Below, in pieces: positions 20,876 to 30,908 of a stretch of DNA of 64,000 nt. The translations under genes were made by a program, and so were the position numbers. Numbering within the stretch: the first letter of the stretch is position 1; each line of letters opens with the position of its first letter. Under the pieces are notes generated by a model. The model made no database searches. It saw only the letters and a program-made list of their open reading frames with translations, and had not been told where the DNA came from. Source of the DNA: Anodontia alba (lineage: Eukaryota; Mollusca; Bivalvia; Lucinida; Lucinidae); contig OZ024826.1 in the NCBI GenBank assembly GCA_964016985.1, forward strand, positions 44,256,978 to 44,320,977. Direction: 5' to 3'.

Positions 20876-20888
20876 ATAAAAAGCTTGT
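20876..20888. repeat. SINE target-site duplication, right
   Basis: ATAAAAAGCTTGT, second copy. Confidence 0.85.
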
Positions 20889-20902
20889 CTGATAGTTTTC
20901 AT

Positions 20903-20993
20903 ATATTTGCTCAAAATAGATTGTGGGCACTCGTTAGAACCGCCTCAGTGAGGCGATTCTAACGAGTACCCACAATCTATGTTTTGAGCAGAA
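20903..20993. mobile_element. Near-perfect ~90-bp hairpin element
   Basis: GCTCAAAATAGATTGTGGGC, ACTCGTTAGAACCGCCTCA and TGAGGCGATTCTAACGAGT, ACCCACAATCTATGTTTTGAGC form arms of about 40 bp with almost no loop. The same hairpin end appears in the 19435-20215 element, and a related one at 27050-27128. Confidence 0.75.
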
Positions 20994-21156
20994 ATATATT
21001 AATTGAATTGCATGTGCTCGTACATGTGATAACCATTTTATTTCTTCACTTATACCTTTTTTACATTTTTACGGAAAGGAAAAGTCAAGAACTGGAATGG
21101 TAATTTTATGTAGGTGTTAACATAACGCTTACGGAAAGATTCTGTGTCATATATTC

Positions 21157-22106
21157 TGTGACCTCAACACCCTCCAAGAATGGGAACTCGACAGGAATAT
21201 GGAGTTTAATCCAGGTAAGTGTCAGGTCATTCGAGTAACAAGAGCAAGAACGCCTATCCCAACCCAGTATACCCTACATGGCCAAACACTTGAGGTTGTG
21301 CTTTCTGCCAGGTACCTAGGTGTGAACATTGCTAGTGACCTGTCCTGGAAGCCCCATATAGCAAGAGTTACAAACTGTACCAACAAATCCCTTGGGTTCT
21401 TACGAAGGAACCGTAAGACCAAAAGCCCCGAACTTAGGGAGATAGCTTATAAGGCTATCGTTCGCCCCCAGCTGGAATATGCTGCACCAGTCTGTGACCC
21501 TCATATCCAGGAAGATATCCAGAGGATCGAGATGGTCCAGAGACGGGCGGCTCGATGGGTCTTGAGTGATTACTCTCCCTACTCTAGTGTTTCAGACATG
21601 CTGGGAAGACTGGTCTGGCGCACTCTCAAACAACGGCGTGCTGACTCACGACTGGTCCTCTTCTACAAGATAGTCCATGGTCTTGTTGCTATCCCACTCC
21701 CTACATACGTCATCCCCTTCAATCGTTACTCTCGGACAACCCACTCATTAGCATTCAGGCAACTATATGCAAGAACTGATTATTACAAATACTCATTCTT
21801 CCCATTGGCAATGGTACAGTGGAACAATCTTTCGGCCAGCACGGCGACCCTGACGAATCTTGACAGCTTCAAATTGGCTGTCAGTCAGGAATACCACCAC
21901 AGACCATAAATCTAAACACCAATGTTTTTATCCTCACTTTTTCTTGTTTCTACTGTATAATACACTAACACTATACACTTTTATTCTGTTCTCACTAGCC
22001 GCTTTGTTTTTAACTCTTTACTTTTATCGCATGTTGCGGGGAGTCCGACACGTAATACTCAATTGAGGGTGTTGTAGTATGAAGATATATATATATATAT
22101 ATCACA
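21157..22106 (+). mobile_element. 5'-truncated LINE insertion
   Basis: Starts abruptly inside ORF2 near 21157, continues through the stop codon at 21907-21909 and a ~180-bp 3' UTR, and ends in a (TA)n tail (about 22085-22102). The Penelope-like element abuts this tail at 22107. Target duplications are not clear. Confidence 0.7.
21160..21909 (+). pseudogene. LINE ORF2 C-terminal region (RT thumb and tail)
   Basis: An open 250-codon frame, unbroken to a TAA. It begins DLNTLQEWELDRNMEFNPGK, the segment just after the YADD box of non-LTR reverse transcriptases, followed by CQVIRVTRAR, the YLGVNI box, LSWKPHI and NKSLGFLRRN, with LEYAAPVCDP and IQRIEMVQRRAARWV typical of jockey/CR1-type elements. 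The catalytic palm and the endonuclease are absent through 5' truncation, so no enzyme is made even though the frame is intact; this suggests a fairly recent insertion. Clade (jockey/CR1 versus relatives) is inference from the C-terminal pattern. Confidence 0.8.
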
Positions 22107-22964
22107 AGTTGCCACCCGAAACACTGCTGCAAAAATATTCCTTACAGCCTTGCACTTCGCCTCAGATGTATCTGCTCTGATTCGGACACGTTTGAATCAA
22201 GAGCAAGAGAACTGACTGACCACCTCTGCAAACGGGGTTATCAGAAACAGGAAATTTCACTTGCCATTGAGAGAGCACGGCAACAAAAGAGAGAAGACTT
22301 ACTTTCTTACAGGCTTAAATCTGAGTCAAACATTCTCCCCTTCGTGTTGACATATCACCCAGACTTGCCAAAAGTGAGGGAAATAATTAACAAACACTGG
22401 CCCATCTTTGAGTCCTCCAGCACTTTGAGCGAGATCTTTACAGAAAGACCGACCATGGCCTACAGAAGACCCAAGAGTCTGCGGGATCTTCTTGTACGTG
22501 CCAAGCTCAAACCAGACATGCGTGATGATGAACCACTTGGGGAGACACGACCGTGCGGCAAAGCAAGATGCAAAACCTGCAAAATGATAACCCCCACGCA
22601 GATCGCGAAGTCAGCGTCTGGGGCAATAATCGAACTTAGGTGCAACACCAGTTGTAAGACAACCAATGTTGTCTACCTTATTACATGCACCAAGTGTGGA
22701 AAGCAATATGTTTGTGAAACCGGTGATCATGTGAACCAACGGATGAACGGCCACCGAGATGATTGGAAACACAAGCGGTTCGAGAGGTCTCCTGTCGCAG
22801 AACATTTCTGTTCACCGGAGCATGATTTCCTCAACCACGCCACCCTTTATTGCTTAGACCATAACCCGGAGTGGACAGATCGAACCAGGAAAGCAAGAGA
22901 AAGCTATTGGATCCGACGTCTGAACACTCTACGGCCATATGGGATCAACAGGGGCGACCAGTAG
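22107..22964 (+). pseudogene. Penelope-like RT end plus GIY-YIG endonuclease
   Basis: Open for 286 codons in one frame from the truncation point, without a start codon of its own. It starts with SCHPKHCCKNIPYSLALRLR and a KRGY segment, typical of the RT-to-linker region of Penelope-like elements. A linker with RPKSLRDLLV and the zinc-binding CGKARCKTC follow. The endonuclease then shows TNVVYLITCTKCGKQYVCET (GIY equivalent VVY; YIG equivalent YVC, where a glycine is normally third), RMNGHR with the catalytic arginine, AEHF, and ARESYWIRRLNTLRPYGINR with the metal-binding glutamate. The RT palm is missing. The Y-V-C substitution and the lost N-terminus argue against activity, although the frame itself is unbroken. 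Confidence 0.8.
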
Positions 22965-23358
22965 AGGGAATCATCGTTCCTAAGTCAGGGCATGCGACAG
23001 CTTATGTGGTACGTTTTGTTCATATGATTTTACGCAAGTTGGGCCCATTTGCCTTATGTATTGGTGTAAAACACTCAGTTTGGTGTATATCCCTTTTGGT
23101 GTAAGGTTTATGTGCATCGTATACATTGCGTATATGGACACAGTGGTGTTGATAGTAAAGATAAGCTTTATACATTTTGAAGATAACCTTTCTATTTTTT
23201 GCACGTTGTGTTTACCCGTATTGTTTACATTTCACATATATCTAAACACGATCAGTTATTAAGTCGCAGCGGGCTAGATAACATGGGCCCGAAAAGGGCA
23301 CAATCTTTTATTCGTAAATTTTACATTTTTATGTCCTTTTTTAAAAAAAAAATAGAAA

Positions 23359-23394
23359 ACCTCTGAAGAAGGCGAAAGCCGAAAGGCCTCAGGT
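23359..23394 (+). ncRNA. Hammerhead-ribozyme-like motif in the Penelope 3' region
   Basis: ACCT (23359) / AGGT (23391) form stem I. Core CTGAAGA (23363-23369) fits CUGANGA. GGC-GAAA-GCC forms stem II with a tetraloop, and GAA (23381-23383) completes the core. AGG/CCT gives a stem III with no loop, and C23390 would be the cleavage site. One extra A (23370) sits between core and stem II. Penelope-like elements are known to carry hammerhead motifs with very short stem III that may act as dimers. The fit is by eye. Confidence 0.6.
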
Positions 23395-23522
23395 AAACAA
23401 ATTATTTGCACTGTTAATGATTAACTCTCAACATATAGTTTAACGCCTATCATTTCAGCATCCTTTCTGGATCCAGTGCTACCAAAAAGATTTTTTGTTA
23501 GATGCTATGCTCCTTTTCCCAA

Positions 23523-23523
<1 letters not shown>

Positions 23524-23613
<90 letters not shown>
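23524..23613. repeat. (TA)n(TG)n compound microsatellite
   Basis: TA repeats from about 23524 to 23562 pass into TG repeats to about 23613. Confidence 0.95.
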
Positions 23614-23615
<2 letters not shown>

Positions 23616-23786
23616 AAATAGCTCATAATTTTGTTGAATTACAATGATAAAGAAAACTTACAGGTTATAGAGCTAATGACGACTTTCTTTAAAAAAAAAA
23701 AAAATAATAGCATAAAATAAATTCTGAAAGGTTGCCTTTGGAGACAAAGAACACACAATAGAACGAAAATCGGAGACTCGGTTTTA

Positions 23787-24110
23787 TTAAAGGAAATAAA
23801 AAATCAAATAATAAGCATGTCGAAAAATAAAGAGCATGATGAGCTGAGCAGTCTGGTGAAAAATATGAAAATCGGTTGTAAAAAGAGAAAGTTATTGGAT
23901 TTTAGAATAAAATACATGAGAAGATGCTCACATGGAAGCCGCCATTCCTGTAAGTTAGTGACGTCATAATCACTATTAAATATGCAAAAAAATGAATAAT
24001 CACATCTGAAACAATATTTTGTTGTTGTATAACTTTAAATCTGTTCATTTGCATATAAACTGTCAGCGAATTTACATAAGCAGCACATTCCTGTCAACAG
24101 GCGACTTTTA

Positions 24111-24148
<38 letters not shown>

Positions 24149-24342
24149 TATGTGTGTGTTTAAATGAATATGTAATTAAATATTCAAAATGGCGGCGCCC
24201 ATGCTCACAGTTACCTAAGAGATAAAGTACAACATATTTCTTATTTCTTATCCGATTTTGATCAAATTTGCGCCAAAATGCTTGTTTTCTAAAGCTGGAT
24301 ACTTCACTGAAGACATTGCCTTTAGTGGCCCTTTCCCTTTAA
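23787..24342. mobile_element. TTAA-flanked MITE, second copy
   Basis: TTAAAGGAAA left and TTTCCCTTTAA right, ~556 bp. Internal landmarks match the copy at 9516-10030. It contains a (GT)n tract at 24114-24158. Locus 2 of the tandem unit (about 33330-33345) shows the uninterrupted target sequence, supporting insertion at a TTAA-like site. Confidence 0.75.
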
Positions 24343-24543
24343 GTCCTCATCTGCAGAATTTAGTTAGCGAAGATGCATACGCCCCTAGTACTGACTTAAG
24401 CGTTTTTGTTTTTTTGCGTTTGTTTTTTATTTTTCAATGTAACCAGAATAGGCTCAATGATCCCAAAGGAAATTGAAGTACAATCTGCACTATGGTGAAG
24501 TATGGAGAGAATTCCGCAATCAAACGGCACTTAACACAAGCTG

Positions 24544-24744
24544 TAGACTGACTCCAGTCTCCAGTGACTAAATATAATCTGTTTTATAATCCGCTAATAA
24601 AACCAAAGTAATGTCAAGACTATAAAGGCTGGTCACTAGTGGCCAGCCTTTAAAGTCATGGTATTTTTTTGGGTTTTATTATAGTGGATTATCAAACAGG
24701 AATATGAGAAAAATATTTAATCACTGGAGACTGGAGCCAGTCTA
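24544..24744. mobile_element. ~200-bp palindromic (foldback) element
   Basis: TAGACTGACTCCAGTCTCCA..AAGGCTGGTCACTA and its inverse TAGTGGCCAGCCTTTAAAGT..TGGAGACTGGAGCCAGTCTA pair over the whole element, leaving almost no loop. Flanks CACAAGCTG (24535-24543) and CACAATCTG (24745-24753) look like a 9-bp target duplication with one mismatch. The empty site is seen at locus 2 (about 34509-34530). Confidence 0.75.
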
Positions 24745-24800
24745 CACAATCTGCAGTGACGTAAAATAAAAAAAAATCTAAAAGGCTGCCTTTGGAAACA

Positions 24801-25601
24801 AAGAACGAAAAACAAGGATTGAAGGTCGATAGCCATGCTTTCGCAATTTTTGGCCAATTTTAGACCCGGACATTGAAAAGCCCATTACCTTGATCTTGTC
24901 GGTATCAATGTGTGTGCGAAAATTATCAAAACTTTTCTACCAGTTCTTGTCATTTTCGCAAACTGACCACGGACGGATGGACGGACGGACTCGCAAGTCG
25001 ATTATAGGACACACTCCGAAATCAGCCTCATGCGGTTGGTCGAATTTTGTTGGGATGTTGGGGGTCGTCACCATATAAGGGAAGCTAATGATATATTCAA
25101 AGAACATTGATTCTTACTTAATTACTTCCCTTGAAAACAACGAATGAATGTCATATACAAGCGGACAGTGGGAACCTAGACCAGCGACAAAAGCGTACCG
25201 CTCAGTACACACATTACGCATGTCTTGTGCGCAACAAGAGTCAGTAAAATATTAATAATAACCTGTTTTTTACGTTAATTATTATTTTGCTTCTTTAACA
25301 TAGGGACTGCTCTTAAAGGAATTTGCTAATTCTTTCCTTTAGGGGTAGCCCATATTTTGTCAAGCTTTTCCCGAGTGTGCGTAAAATAATAATTCCGTTC
25401 TGGTTGCGCCACTGAGCGACCCCATCTGCGAGTGCCAACGAGGCTGTTCGCCGTTAGCTATTCTGGCCCTGGACAAAGTCAGCAAGCGACAAACTCATAA
25501 TTCATTTGCATTTTGCTGAATTTGCCTTGAAAATAGTCCCTGACATATCATACAAATTGGCCCCTGAATTGATTTGCAAGAAATGTTAAATTCCGTTTTC
25601 T
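24801..25601. other. No gene recognised
   Basis: Contains a GGACGGATGGACGGACGGAC motif near 24970 and otherwise mixed sequence. No domain or RNA gene seen. Confidence 0.4.
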
Positions 25602-25642
<41 letters not shown>

Positions 25643-25643
25643 G
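25602..25643. repeat. (GA)n microsatellite
   Basis: GA run with one interruption (AAAG). Confidence 0.9.
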
Positions 25644-26189
25644 GAAAAACCGGCGATTATATCCGCATTATGCAGATCATCAAGGCACCTCCGCAGCGTT
25701 AGCAGTTATACCGTATTTACCCTAAGTATTTGGACACCTTCACTCCTTACTGTTCTTGTCCTAAAGTTTGAAGAGGTCCATTTAACTGCATACGTGTCTA
25801 AAATACTAACTGATGAATGGAAAACAGTGTTGCCATTGATCAGGCGCCGCGTTTTGCGGCGACTGACGTGGGTCTTTACTGTTTGCACAGGCCTGTCTGA
25901 CTCTCCAAAATTCTATGGCATATAATTATGGTAATCTCTGTAACCGTCTAGAAGGACGGACGTGCTACTCCGAGCTCAGTCTACAAACTCGCATGCACAC
26001 AACGAAGATCCAGACCAACCTGCACGTGCGAATAGCTTTCATAGTTGCTCTTGACTATACCTTCGTCTTCATAAGCCCATCCCAATCATGACAATCACTG
26101 ACTAGCCGAGGAACGACGATTCAGACTACACTACGTAAATGCGCAGGACGGTTCGGAAACTCGGTGTTCTGCCACATACGAGATTGTAA
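25644..26189. other. No gene recognised
   Basis: Near 25710-25742 the stretch CCCTAAGTATTTGGACACCT resembles Tc1/mariner-type terminal sequence, but no inverse partner or transposase was found. A minus-strand 60-codon frame here has no recognisable motif. Confidence 0.35.
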
Positions 26190-26511
26190 ATTCGACTCCC
26201 ATTATCTTGACTTCGCTTATTTCGAATAATCGTTTATCTCGAAGTAAAAATCTGGTCCCTGGTTTAACACAGGGACCTAACATTAGGTAACAAAATATTG
26301 TGGAAAAGAAGAGAAATTGCTCCTAATTTATCCTCTTTTCCACAATATTTTCAATATATCTCTTAACTTCAGAAATCAAATTACATATTCATCTGTGAAA
26401 TGTGGTTGTTTGATTTATTTTTCCCCACGTGTGCAAATCCGATATATCGAAGAACGGATATCACGAAGTATTTCAGGACGTCCCTTGGACTTCGAGATAA
26501 CGAGAGTCGAA
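26190..26511. mobile_element. MITE with ATTCGACTC ends
   Basis: ATTCGACTCCCATTATCTTG (26190) is the inverse of CGAGATAACGAGAGTCGAAT (26491-26510) with three mismatches. About 320 bp, including a TTTCGAATAATCGTTTATC segment. Non-coding; target duplication not resolved. Ends of this kind are seen in pogo/Tigger-like MITEs, which is only a guess here. Confidence 0.5.
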
Positions 26512-26676
26512 TCTATCAAGCGGTATGAGTGAAAACCGTGTGGAAATACCTGAATCCTCTCAGAAGAATGATCTGGTACTTGCTGAGCTGCTACAAGAAA
26601 AGTTTGATTTGAATCGACATATCAACTCACATTGTAAAAAAGCGCAGACTCTGACCAGAACGCACACCCAGCCAGC

Positions 26677-26732
26677 ATTCTACATAAATCTACAGCGGGC
26701 CGTTATCGGCTCGCTGTAGATTTATGTAGAAT
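26677..26732. repeat. Strong 25-bp-arm hairpin
   Basis: ATTCTACATAAATCTACAGC pairs with GCTGTAGATTTATGTAGAAT around GGGCCGTTATCGGCTC. The stem is essentially perfect. No flanking element ends recognised. Confidence 0.8.
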
Positions 26733-26771
26733 ACTAACTGGGCATGAGCAGAAACTCATGAGGCTGATCGG

Positions 26772-26799
26772 TTTTTTTTTTTTTTTTTTTTTTTTTTTT
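26772..26799. repeat. Poly-T (28)
   Basis: Uninterrupted run of T. Confidence 0.95.
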
Positions 26800-27049
26800 G
26801 TCCGAGCAGCGACGATCTAGGAAGTACTACGCATGTGTGCAAGGCGCTAGGACAATTGCTGGTCACACTCAGCACGAGAACAATCTGTCTCAGCGAAAAA
26901 TAAAGTCGAATTTAAATGGATCGAACATCTTTGGAATCATGGAAACTAATCTAGACATGGGTAGTTCGAGCCACCGAGGATTAATCATAGCGCAAGATCA
27001 GAAGGCAAATGGCAAACTTAGGGATGTTTTTTTTTTTTTTCGATTTTCG
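26800..27049. other. No gene recognised
   Basis: A reading frame from 26798 has no motif and contains a T14 run near 27027. Considered non-coding. Confidence 0.4.
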
Positions 27050-27128
27050 ATACTACAATGGTATGTTCAGTGTACTCATTAGAATCGCCCCGATAAGGTG
27101 ACTCTAATGTGTACACACAACATGCAGT
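27050..27128. repeat. Diverged TCGTTAGAATCGCC hairpin
   Basis: TGTACTCATTAGAATCGCCC and GGTGACTCTAATGTGTACAC are inverted around CGATAA. Related to the hairpin at 20903-20993 but more diverged. Confidence 0.5.
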
Positions 27129-27293
27129 TTCATGATAAAATATGCAAACTTCTCCAGAATACCCCCAAACATTCGTTTTCTTGAGATATGGGGAGAATTT
27201 CCTAAGGACTCAAAAGCCATTGTCTTAAAAGAGCCATTACACGTAAAAGCCTGCGTACTGATACATCTTCAAAATTACAAACCCTGCCCTACA

Positions 27294-27385
27294 GACCCCC
27301 CCCCCCTTCCCCCCCGCCGTCCACACACACTCACACACACAAACATGCACACATTAACACACGCGCGCGCACATGCACAGAAACA
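27294..27385. repeat. C-rich and CA/CG-rich simple sequence
   Basis: A CCCCCCCCC tract at about 27296-27317 followed by CACACA and CGCGCGC tracts. Confidence 0.85.
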
Positions 27386-28562
27386 CACAAACTGCGTCAC
27401 ATCCAAACATGTCTAAAATAATTGTGTACAAAATCACTAAGAAGATGTTACCTGTGTCCAAGACCATTCCTTTAAAAAGTAGTCGTGGCCGTTGTACAAA
27501 TGTTTTTTTAGTCATGAACGAAAGTAGCATTTCGAAAACATTTTAAAGCAGATCGTATAAATCCCAGGTTGCCAGATTGCTCTCTGGGGTTGCTCTGTTG
27601 TAGTAGGGTATAAATTTTGCTGCCTGGGGTGTCTTATTCTGGCCCTTGTTAGTAAATATGTGAATGATAGGTTCCTCTCGAGAGGCTATTTACAGCTGCT
27701 GAAATCATTACACTGAGTATAAAATTTATCAGTTGTCACACAAAATGTCCAATACCACCATTTTGAACTGTATATAGCCTATACGCCCGTCTTGCAACCT
27801 ATACGTGCGTCTTGTATTAATTCGTTATACTGCAGTCTAGTGTGGAGTTTATGCATGAGAGAGAGAGAGAGAGAGGCCGGGGTGGGGACACTCACTATAT
27901 AAGCATGGGTAGAGAATTGCTGACAAAAGAGGTCTTATTTGGAGTCTGTTTGGAACGGGGTGGGGTGTTTCATTGTAAAACATCTGGGAAGGGATTCAAA
28001 TATAATTGCCTGGAAAGGGGTCCATGTCTGTCTGGAAGGGGGTACGTAAACCACCTTAACCTGGGGTGAGGGGGGGGGGGTGAGGAGGTTCACTTTCGAT
28101 GATATGTAGTCTGTGTAAAACGGCCCCGAAAATAAAGAAAAGTAACAATTACAAATTAAAGAGAACAGAAATAAACTGACAGATGACTGTCGGTGATAGA
28201 TAAAAAAAAAAGCCATGCAAAAGGACTTAGAAAGCAGTCAAAGGAGTAAGGAGTATGAGGCAAATTGGGGGGCGGGGGGGGGGGGGGGGGGCATATTTAA
28301 ATGCCTTTCCATAATGGAAACTGTTGTTTGAAAATACCTTAGTTAAACTTGATCTTGTGTGATTCTTGTTCTTAATATTGATAATAAGTAAGAAAATCCT
28401 TGTTAAGTTATCTGACCGAGCAGGTTTTGTCTACAATGGGTTATCTGTTCATCTTACTTTTGTCTGGAAAGGGGTCCCAATCGTGTCTGGAAAGGTGTAG
28501 GGCTCCCGGGCTCCTGGCAGCAAACCCCACCCATTTTGATAGTAAAGCCCGCCCCTCCCCCG

Positions 28563-28602
<40 letters not shown>

Positions 28603-29400
28603 GTTTGCTGTATCCTTAACCTAAATTGTTTGCTAGTCTGGTTATATATCAAGATAGTACCGTGTTAAATGGCAGCATATACTGCAGACTTGGGGCAGTT
28701 TGATCTAATCTACACGGGCTTTGCTGACATGACGGTCAAGATATTTAGGTTAAAGCACAGCACTCTTTGGACAGCCTGAAATGAAGTGAACTTTTTGATC
28801 AGCCCATTAATCTCTTGTTGATCTAGCTTTTCTCTAGATAAGTCACCTTTTTAAGAAAAAAGGCGTTTATGTTATTCTTAATATTACCTCCAAAAACATG
28901 TTTGAGTATAATATTTAGATGCATCTCGCTTCGGTGCTTCTGTTCAGGGCATTCAATGTGAAAATGTATGTTTTTGTGGAGAAACAAGAGAAATATTTAT
29001 CCGTATACTCGTTCTTATCTGGGGTTCTGCGTGCGCAATGGCTACCTGACAAAGCTGAATGACAAAGCGTGCATATCGTGAGTTGTTTTTTTTTGAACAC
29101 GAGTAAAAGCCATTGTTCATCGGGACGATGTGAACACATGTACACATAATATTCAGTTGAGGTTGTATGCGCATGAAGAGATAGATGTAAGTTATTTTTT
29201 ATATATAAATTATAATATTTCCAGTATATAATTATGATTTTCAGGTACTTTGAAAGGATTTTTGTTGTTATTGAGTACTTTGTGGGATACTCAGCTTCTA
29301 ATGAGTATCCACGGCACGTTTTTATGGAGAAATAAGAAAAAATATCCCATGATTATCATCAGATACTCCTAGGCCAGGGTATTTAGCAGAAAGTGACACT
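27386..29400. other. No gene; several simple tracts
   Basis: (GA)n at about 27857-27875 and 28565-28600, G-runs at about 28070-28081 and 28266-28291, and repeated GTCTGGAAAGGGGT-like motifs (about 27950, 28010, 28465, 28490). A small hairpin with GTGGGATACTCA / TGAGTATCCAC arms lies at 29290-29320, followed by GGAGAAATAAGAAA. No protein or RNA gene recognised. Confidence 0.5.
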
Positions 29401-29419
29401 AAACCTATAACTAATGAGG

Positions 29420-29560
29420 GGGTGGACAGGGGGGTAGGCATTCCCCACTTCCCTCCCCCCTTACCCCCATTTCCCTCCCCCCTTTTCCCCCCCTTCCCTC
29501 CCCCTTCCCCCCCCCCTTTCCCCCACTTCCCTCTCCCCCCCCCTCCCCGAGCAAATTATT
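29420..29560. repeat. C-rich polypyrimidine tract
   Basis: Runs of four to nine C separated by TT or A (CCCTTCCCTCCCC pattern). On the minus strand this is G-quadruplex-prone. Confidence 0.85.
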
Positions 29561-30029
29561 CCCTCCCCTAAATCAGAATTTCTAATATCCCCAATGCTAT
29601 AATTAAATTCAAACATGACTATGCAATATACATTCATGCAGATTTTGACCCCAAACTACACACCTAATTTTTGCCCCAAAATCGGATTTCCTTAGCATTT
29701 GCACCCCCTTTACAGAATAGCTAAAGATTTGCACCCTCCATTTCAAAAGTCTGCGTAAGGGCCTGCATATGAGCCATGGAAAACAGGTGGTGGGCCTTGA
29801 TCCGGTCCTAAACTGGTCAAGAGCAAAATGTGGTGGGCCTAGGTCCGGGCCTTAACTGATCCACATTGGCACAAAAACAGTCGTATTAATTACTGAAATC
29901 AAAACTCAAGAATACCATGTAAATCTGCATCTTCTTTTCATGTATTTTGATAAGCATGATCCAACACTTAGGGGTCCATGAGAACAAATAATCCTTTTCG
30001 TGGTTTTCTCAAAAGTTGAGAGTTAAATG

Positions 30030-30235
30030 TCGAACGTGTGTGGTGGTTGACAAAACATGGACCACTTTCGGACACGGACTTATGGACTTACCGACCTACT
30101 GACAATACACGGACAGCATGACAAAATACGGACAAATTATTCACGGATACGGACCTACAATTCACGGACTTGACAAATCATGGACCCTATTATTGATGGA
30201 CTTGACAAAGCACGGACCGTCATTTAAATTACGAA
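30030..30235. repeat. Left ACGGAC(CA) degenerate array
   Basis: About 12 occurrences of a CACGGACTT/ACGGACCTAC/GCACGGACC motif at 12-25 bp spacing, same orientation. A matching array lies at 31478-31690; the protease pseudogene lies between. Confidence 0.65.
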
Positions 30236-30329
30236 CGCCACTTACGATATATGAAAAACTAGAAGTAATATCAAAATCGGAATAACGTGACCTTATGGAT
30301 AACGTGACTTTACATTGGCATAGATGTAC

Positions 30330-30735
30330 GTTGAAGTAATCCAATAGTACAGATTTTTGATACCCATTCTAATGATGTAGGTCTGCACTGGATTTGTTTC
30401 TCGAAATTTAACTGCGACGATGATGTTGTCAACTTGTTTGATAGTGCAGGCGGTACTAACATTTCAAGTGCCGCTGAAATGGCAATTGCAAACAAGATGT
30501 TTAGCCCTATGCCGAAATCTTTGTTAGACACTTTAAATGCTCTGTACAAACGAATACAAATGACTGTGGTTTTACACCATTGCAAATATGGTCAGCAAAA
30601 GACTCAGCATCCTCAATGGAATTGATCCTAGTGGCATAACATATACTGTCTCTAAAATTAGAGATCATCTTATCAAAGAATTTGAGAATCTAAACATAAC
30701 CATTTATTATCAGTTGTGCTTCATTATAGACATTA
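30330..30735 (+). pseudogene. Decayed Ulp1-like (C48-type) cysteine protease fragment
   Basis: Read in order across at least two frameshifts. NPIVQIFDT and HWICFSKFNC (His codon at 30386) followed by VVNLFDS match the histidine strand and following loop of Ulp1/SENP-fold proteases. TNDCGF (30556-30573) matches the catalytic Q..DCG cysteine loop. TIANMVS, ILNGIDPS (about 30612-30632) and IRDHLIKEFENL (30657 on) match the C-terminal helix typically ending MR.HL..C. Such proteases occur in many animal mobile elements and repeated host genes. Because three frames are needed and no start or stop is recognisable, this is a fossil. Its position between two same-motif arrays suggests it was cargo of a DNA element, which is inference. 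Confidence 0.6.
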
Positions 30736-30878
30736 TATGCGATTTGTTCATTGCCCGTTATGATAAATGGATGAGTTAGAAGACCTCCAAACGGACCGAA
30801 CAAATATATATATTTTTACATTTTTACCGCTATTGAAGCTGAGAGCGAGGGTTGGGATCCTGTAAAAGATAGCTTAAG

Positions 30879-30908
30879 CCCCCCCCCCCCCCCCCCCACA
30901 CACACACA
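30879..30908. repeat. Poly-C followed by (CA)n
   Basis: C19 run then CACACACACA. Confidence 0.9.

Larger units (their letters stand above)
22107..23523 (+). mobile_element. 5'-truncated Penelope-like element
   Basis: Includes the end of the RT domain, a GIY-YIG endonuclease, a stop at 22964, a ~400-bp 3' region with a hammerhead-like motif at 23359-23394, and ends near the (TA)n(TG)n tract at 23524. It directly follows the LINE 3' tail. No second long-terminal-type copy is visible. Confidence 0.75.
23717..24800. repeat. ~270-300 bp tandem unit, locus 1, with two insertions
   Basis: Unit landmarks: TTGCCTTTGGAGACAAAGAA and GGAGACTCGGTTTTATT (23720-23789), then CAATGATCCCAAAGGAAA and AATCTGCACTATGGT (24455-24495), then the next unit GCTGCCTTTGGAAACAAAGA (24779). 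Subtracting the MITE (23787-24342) and the palindrome (24544-24753) leaves a unit of about 300 bp. The same unit is found at 33269-34640 with different insertions. Confidence 0.7.

Noticed and set aside
20796..20876. Functional tRNA gene on the minus strand
   Set aside because: A and B boxes are good but the acceptor stem does not pair, and it lies at the 5' end of a SINE.
20553..20930. 125-codon minus-strand frame (GGLVVSALDFQ)
   Set aside because: It runs across a SINE with a 13-bp target duplication; the peptide is the tRNA-like head translated.
25700..25745. Tc1/mariner terminal repeat
   Set aside because: Only one end-like phrase (TATTTGGACACC) is present; no inverse partner or transposase within several kb.
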